Below, in pieces: positions 60,887 to 64,000 of a DNA stretch of 64,000 nucleotides. Position numbers and translations under genes: made by a program. The stretch is from Jacaranda mimosifolia (taxonomy: Eukaryota > Streptophyta > Magnoliopsida > Lamiales > Bignoniaceae), in assembly GCA_018894105.1 (NCBI GenBank), contig CM032119.1:19981246-20045245 (forward strand), read 5' to 3'. Positions within the stretch are counted from its first letter, which is position 1. Each line of letters starts with the position of its first letter. The notes under the pieces are model-generated. The model searched no databases. It saw nothing but the letters and a program-made list of their open reading frames with translations, and was not told where the DNA came from.

Positions 60887-61898
60887 CATACAAGCCCTTA
60901 TTTAATACGACCCTTTTCAAACAACTTTGAAACAAATAAAACCAATTTAAAGGCTCACGTTCATTCCCATTCATTCATCATCCATTCAACAATCAAATAA
61001 ACAACAAACAAGAATTGAAATTTAATTCCACTAATTAAATGCTTATCTCATAAATAATTAATCAATAGGCAAAAATAAGCATCACTCTTTATGCATCTCA
61101 TTTTTGCATATAATTGAAGATTAACTTGAAATTGGCTTTAAAAGCAAGCAAAAATATCCAATATTATTTTGAATCAGTTACATAACTATTGTGCATCAAA
61201 ATAGTATGAAATGAGCTTAAAAGGAAGACCAAAATTGCACCAAAAAAGACGAGAAACACCCCTAGCCACTTACTGGCATACCACTGCCCCTAGTGTGTGC
61301 CCAGCCGCACAGCAGGTACGCTGACAGAGTGCCCGCTACTTGGTAGTCTCTGCCACGGGGCTGGCAACCTTGCTGGTTTGTGTGCTAGTGTGCATTTTGA
61401 GCTCATTTTGTGCTATTTTGCATTCCAAACACAATGCACACTCCATGACTCAATTCCACACACATTTTGAAAAAATTTCAGATTATAAAAACTTTAAAAA
61501 TTGGAAATTAAAGTGCTCAAACATGCTTCAAAACTCAAGTCTAAGTAAGAATCAACGTTCTTCAAAAATCTCTAATTATCTCCAATCTAATTAGATCCAA
61601 AAATAGCCAAAACACTTTAAAGCTATAATTAATATGTTATATCAACATATAATATCAACCAATGCTAAATCAACATTTAACATCATAAGTTTTGAATCAA
61701 AATCATGCCAACATATGAAATAATAGTTAAATAGATGTTGACATATTTCAATTGGACAAATATACAACCACATACAAAATCATCCAAACACTCAAATTCA
61801 TTAATTGAATCAAATGTTTGGAGATGTAGAATCAATTCATCACATGAATCAATTCACTACAATCCAAATTTAGGCATGAAAATGGTGCCGATACCACT
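60887..61898 (-). other. Element D leader, PBS-proximal part
   Basis: Continues the leader after the solo LTR. GC-rich island at about 61260-61390. It ends with the PBS at 61884-61896. The open frame at 61340-61594 spans the island and has no counterpart in other copies. Confidence 0.78.
61884..61896 (-). other. Primer binding site, element D
   Basis: On the minus strand TGGTATCGGCACC, with the first seven bases of the standard site intact and two changes after it; two bases from the LTR end. Confidence 0.78.
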
Positions 61899-64000
61899 TG
61901 AAAGATAGAGATGGATTCAGATCCAAATATTAAAACCAAAATAGGCAAAAATAAAACCTATCATCTCATCCCAAGGATTATGCGCTAAATAATGATTTGA
62001 AGGCAGAAAATTTACCTTTATAAATACAAACAAAGGATTTGACAAGATCACTCCAAAGACTCTTCAATTGGATGATCTAAAAGTTCCAATGGTGGGATCT
62101 AAAAGCTCTCCTTACAATGCTCCAAAAATCGGTGAAAATGGAAAATCTAAGTACAGCCAAATGACCAAAAATTTGGCCAAAAATAACTGGAATATGATGC
62201 CAATGGATCACCTATGGTGCCTCCAGAATCAATCTAAGTGATGATCCACCAAGGAATTCCAAATCCCCCAAATGTTGGACCTGTAATGAACAAGCCCACA
62301 CACCTTCGGTAAGCTCCCAATCAGCCTCACTATTGCTAGAAAAAGAGAGGAAGAAGGTGAGAAGGAAAGTGGCAGTTTTGGAGAAGAGAGGGAGGAGAGA
62401 ATTTTTGGTGTGACTATTCAACACATGAATTATATCACACTTTTGGAGGAAAAATGTGAGGATTGCCAACTAGCTCAATGAAATAAAATGCTAATTAACT
62501 TAATTTAAATGGACTCTTCCATTTGATTTCCCCTCAAAACTGAAATTCTCAATTTAATTAATTTAACTTAACTCCTTAAGTTAATTAACTTAACTCTTTG
62601 AGTTAACATGACTAGTTAATCGTCATTTGGCACCAATTAAATTAACACCTTAATTTAATTGGCCTAATTTAACTCCTTAAGTTATTTTGATTAATTTAAC
62701 ACTTAAATTAATCAAGTCAAAATGACCAATTAAAATAGTCAATCGTTTTCTCTCCAAAAATGCCTAATCATGAATTTTCTAACTCCTTAGAAAATTCTTC
62801 CTATCAAATAAGAGTTTCCTTAGGCTTTTGTGTATGACCCATTAGGTTCATTCATTCGTTGGATATGGGCTCACAACTCATTGTGATATTTTCAATATTG
62901 AAATATTCACATTAGTGTAAACTCCTTTTAAACTAATAACTCTTTCAATTAATCCCCATTAATTGAAGAGTACCCAATCTCCACAGTTGATGTTTAGCAA
63001 CAAGCCCATGGAGCCCAATTAATTAGATGAATGAGTTATATCTAGATGAACCATTATAGCTTATGCTTACCATGCAAATACGATCCTTCTGTCTCCTATT
63101 TCTTAAAAGAGGCCTAGGATTGAAGAGTACCCAATCTCCACGGTTGATGTTTAGAAACAAGTCAATGGATCCCAATTAATTGGATGAATGAATTATATCT
63201 AGATAAACCATTATAGCTTATGCGTACCATGCAAATACGGTCATTCTATCTCCTATCTCCTAAAAGAGGCCTAGGACAAAATATTTGTCGGCTCCCTAGT
63301 AGCCTAAATAACTATGTCTCTACATTCAATGTTCGATTCCCCTTTATGACCTCAACTTTAGAAAACACCTTTTCCAAATTATCATACTTCCTTGCGTAAG
63401 GATTTCTTGGAATTGATCATTATAGAATACATAGGAGATACATTTGTTCTTCATAACAACGAGGAGATGGATTCTATCTTGGTTCTCACAAACCTCCATG
63501 CTTAAGTAGTTAAGCCCAATCTTAACCCCATATGACCCGCTATGTGGTCGGCAAAAAGTCAAAGCATAATGATCTAAACACAAGATTACTATGGATTCTC
63601 TGGTCCAAGGACTATTTATATGCATTATCGTAAGTTTGAGAACTTGCCACTATCGATGTGCCACTATGACTATCTAGTGGATTCTCTTGGCGAGTTTTCA
63701 GTGAATTTGTTCTCTGACAAGCACCACTAACACGCATCCACGTCTCACATAGATTGTCTATGAAACGGAGCAATATCTAATCCCTTGGAATATACATCAT
63801 TAGTGTAAGTCTATCCAAACTTAAATGCCCCATCTCATAAGATTCTATAACTTGGAATACTTTTAAAATCTTGACCATAGAGACTTGTTTGATGATCACC
63901 ATCATATGTGTGGCCAAGTCCCATTGTATAGTATGATTTAAAGGCTTTAACCAAATGCAAGTGAAGTATGAAAAACATAAGATGAAGACGGCCATTTTAA
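61899..64000 (-). repeat. 5' LTR of element D, running out of the window
   Basis: Starts beside the PBS (TGAAAGATAGAGATGG) and follows the family B LTR to the window end, which lies about 100 bp short of the LTR start. It contains a 157-bp tandem duplication (62962-63275). The TATA/promoter region seen in fragment X appears deleted near 62478. Closely similar to fragment X at 15732-18015. Confidence 0.82.
62962..63275. repeat. 157-bp tandem duplication inside LTR D
   Basis: The unit ATTGAAGAGTACCCAATCTC ... AGAGGCCTAGG occurs at 62962-63118 and again at 63119-63275, with about a dozen differences. Other LTR copies have it once. Confidence 0.88.

Overview
This is a stretch of a higher-plant nuclear genome that holds almost only LTR retrotransposons, mostly Ty1/copia with some Ty3/gypsy, nested inside one another. 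The evidence is tRNA-iMet-type primer binding sites (TGGTATCAGAGCC and decayed forms), copia-order pol domains (protease, integrase, RT, RNase H), long AT-rich LTRs with TG...CA ends and 5-bp target duplications, and plant Tat/Ogre-like gypsy gag remains. The species cannot be named. I found no cellular gene, tRNA, rRNA or CRISPR array.

Layout. 1-922: start of a minus-strand copia element (gag, PBS, 496-bp LTR) leaving the window on the left. 923-2480: AT-rich sequence with nothing recognisable. 2481-3775 and 14095-15731: one decayed Tat-like gypsy element on the plus strand, split by a complete copia element (family A, 3776-14094; TSD CTATA; 2.2-kb LTRs; single gag-pol frame with few lesions). 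15732-34252: jumbled relatives of family A (family B) in both orientations, with LTR fragments, a minus pol fragment, a plus gag-pol, a solo LTR (28126-30383) and a minus leader plus LTR. 34253-47873: plus-strand remnant F (RNase H end and 3' LTR) whose LTR was split by element E (36539-47497), whose RT was in turn split by a gypsy-type solo LTR (41765-44508).

47874-64000: minus-strand element D (5' LTR at the right edge, leader, gag, protease, integrase, start of RT). It was split by a solo LTR of family A (49207-51452, TSD GGTTG), a short-LTR copia element C (52256-57214) and a solo family-B LTR (58664-60886).

The genes all belong to the retrotransposon life cycle: LTR promoter, PBS for minus-strand priming, gag-pol, and polypurine tract beside the 3' LTR. 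Every gag-pol long enough to judge is broken by stops, frameshifts or deletions; the 124-codon gag piece at the left edge is open but truncated. The most striking unexplained structure is non-coding. The roughly 2-kb leader of the A/B family carries four copies of an 11-nt palindrome (CACGAGTCGTG) at nearly constant spacing (about 92, 85 and 103 bp) in five independent copies, plus a GC-rich self-complementary island. The LTRs carry a promoter-proximal inverted repeat that keeps its pairing while its sequence changes.
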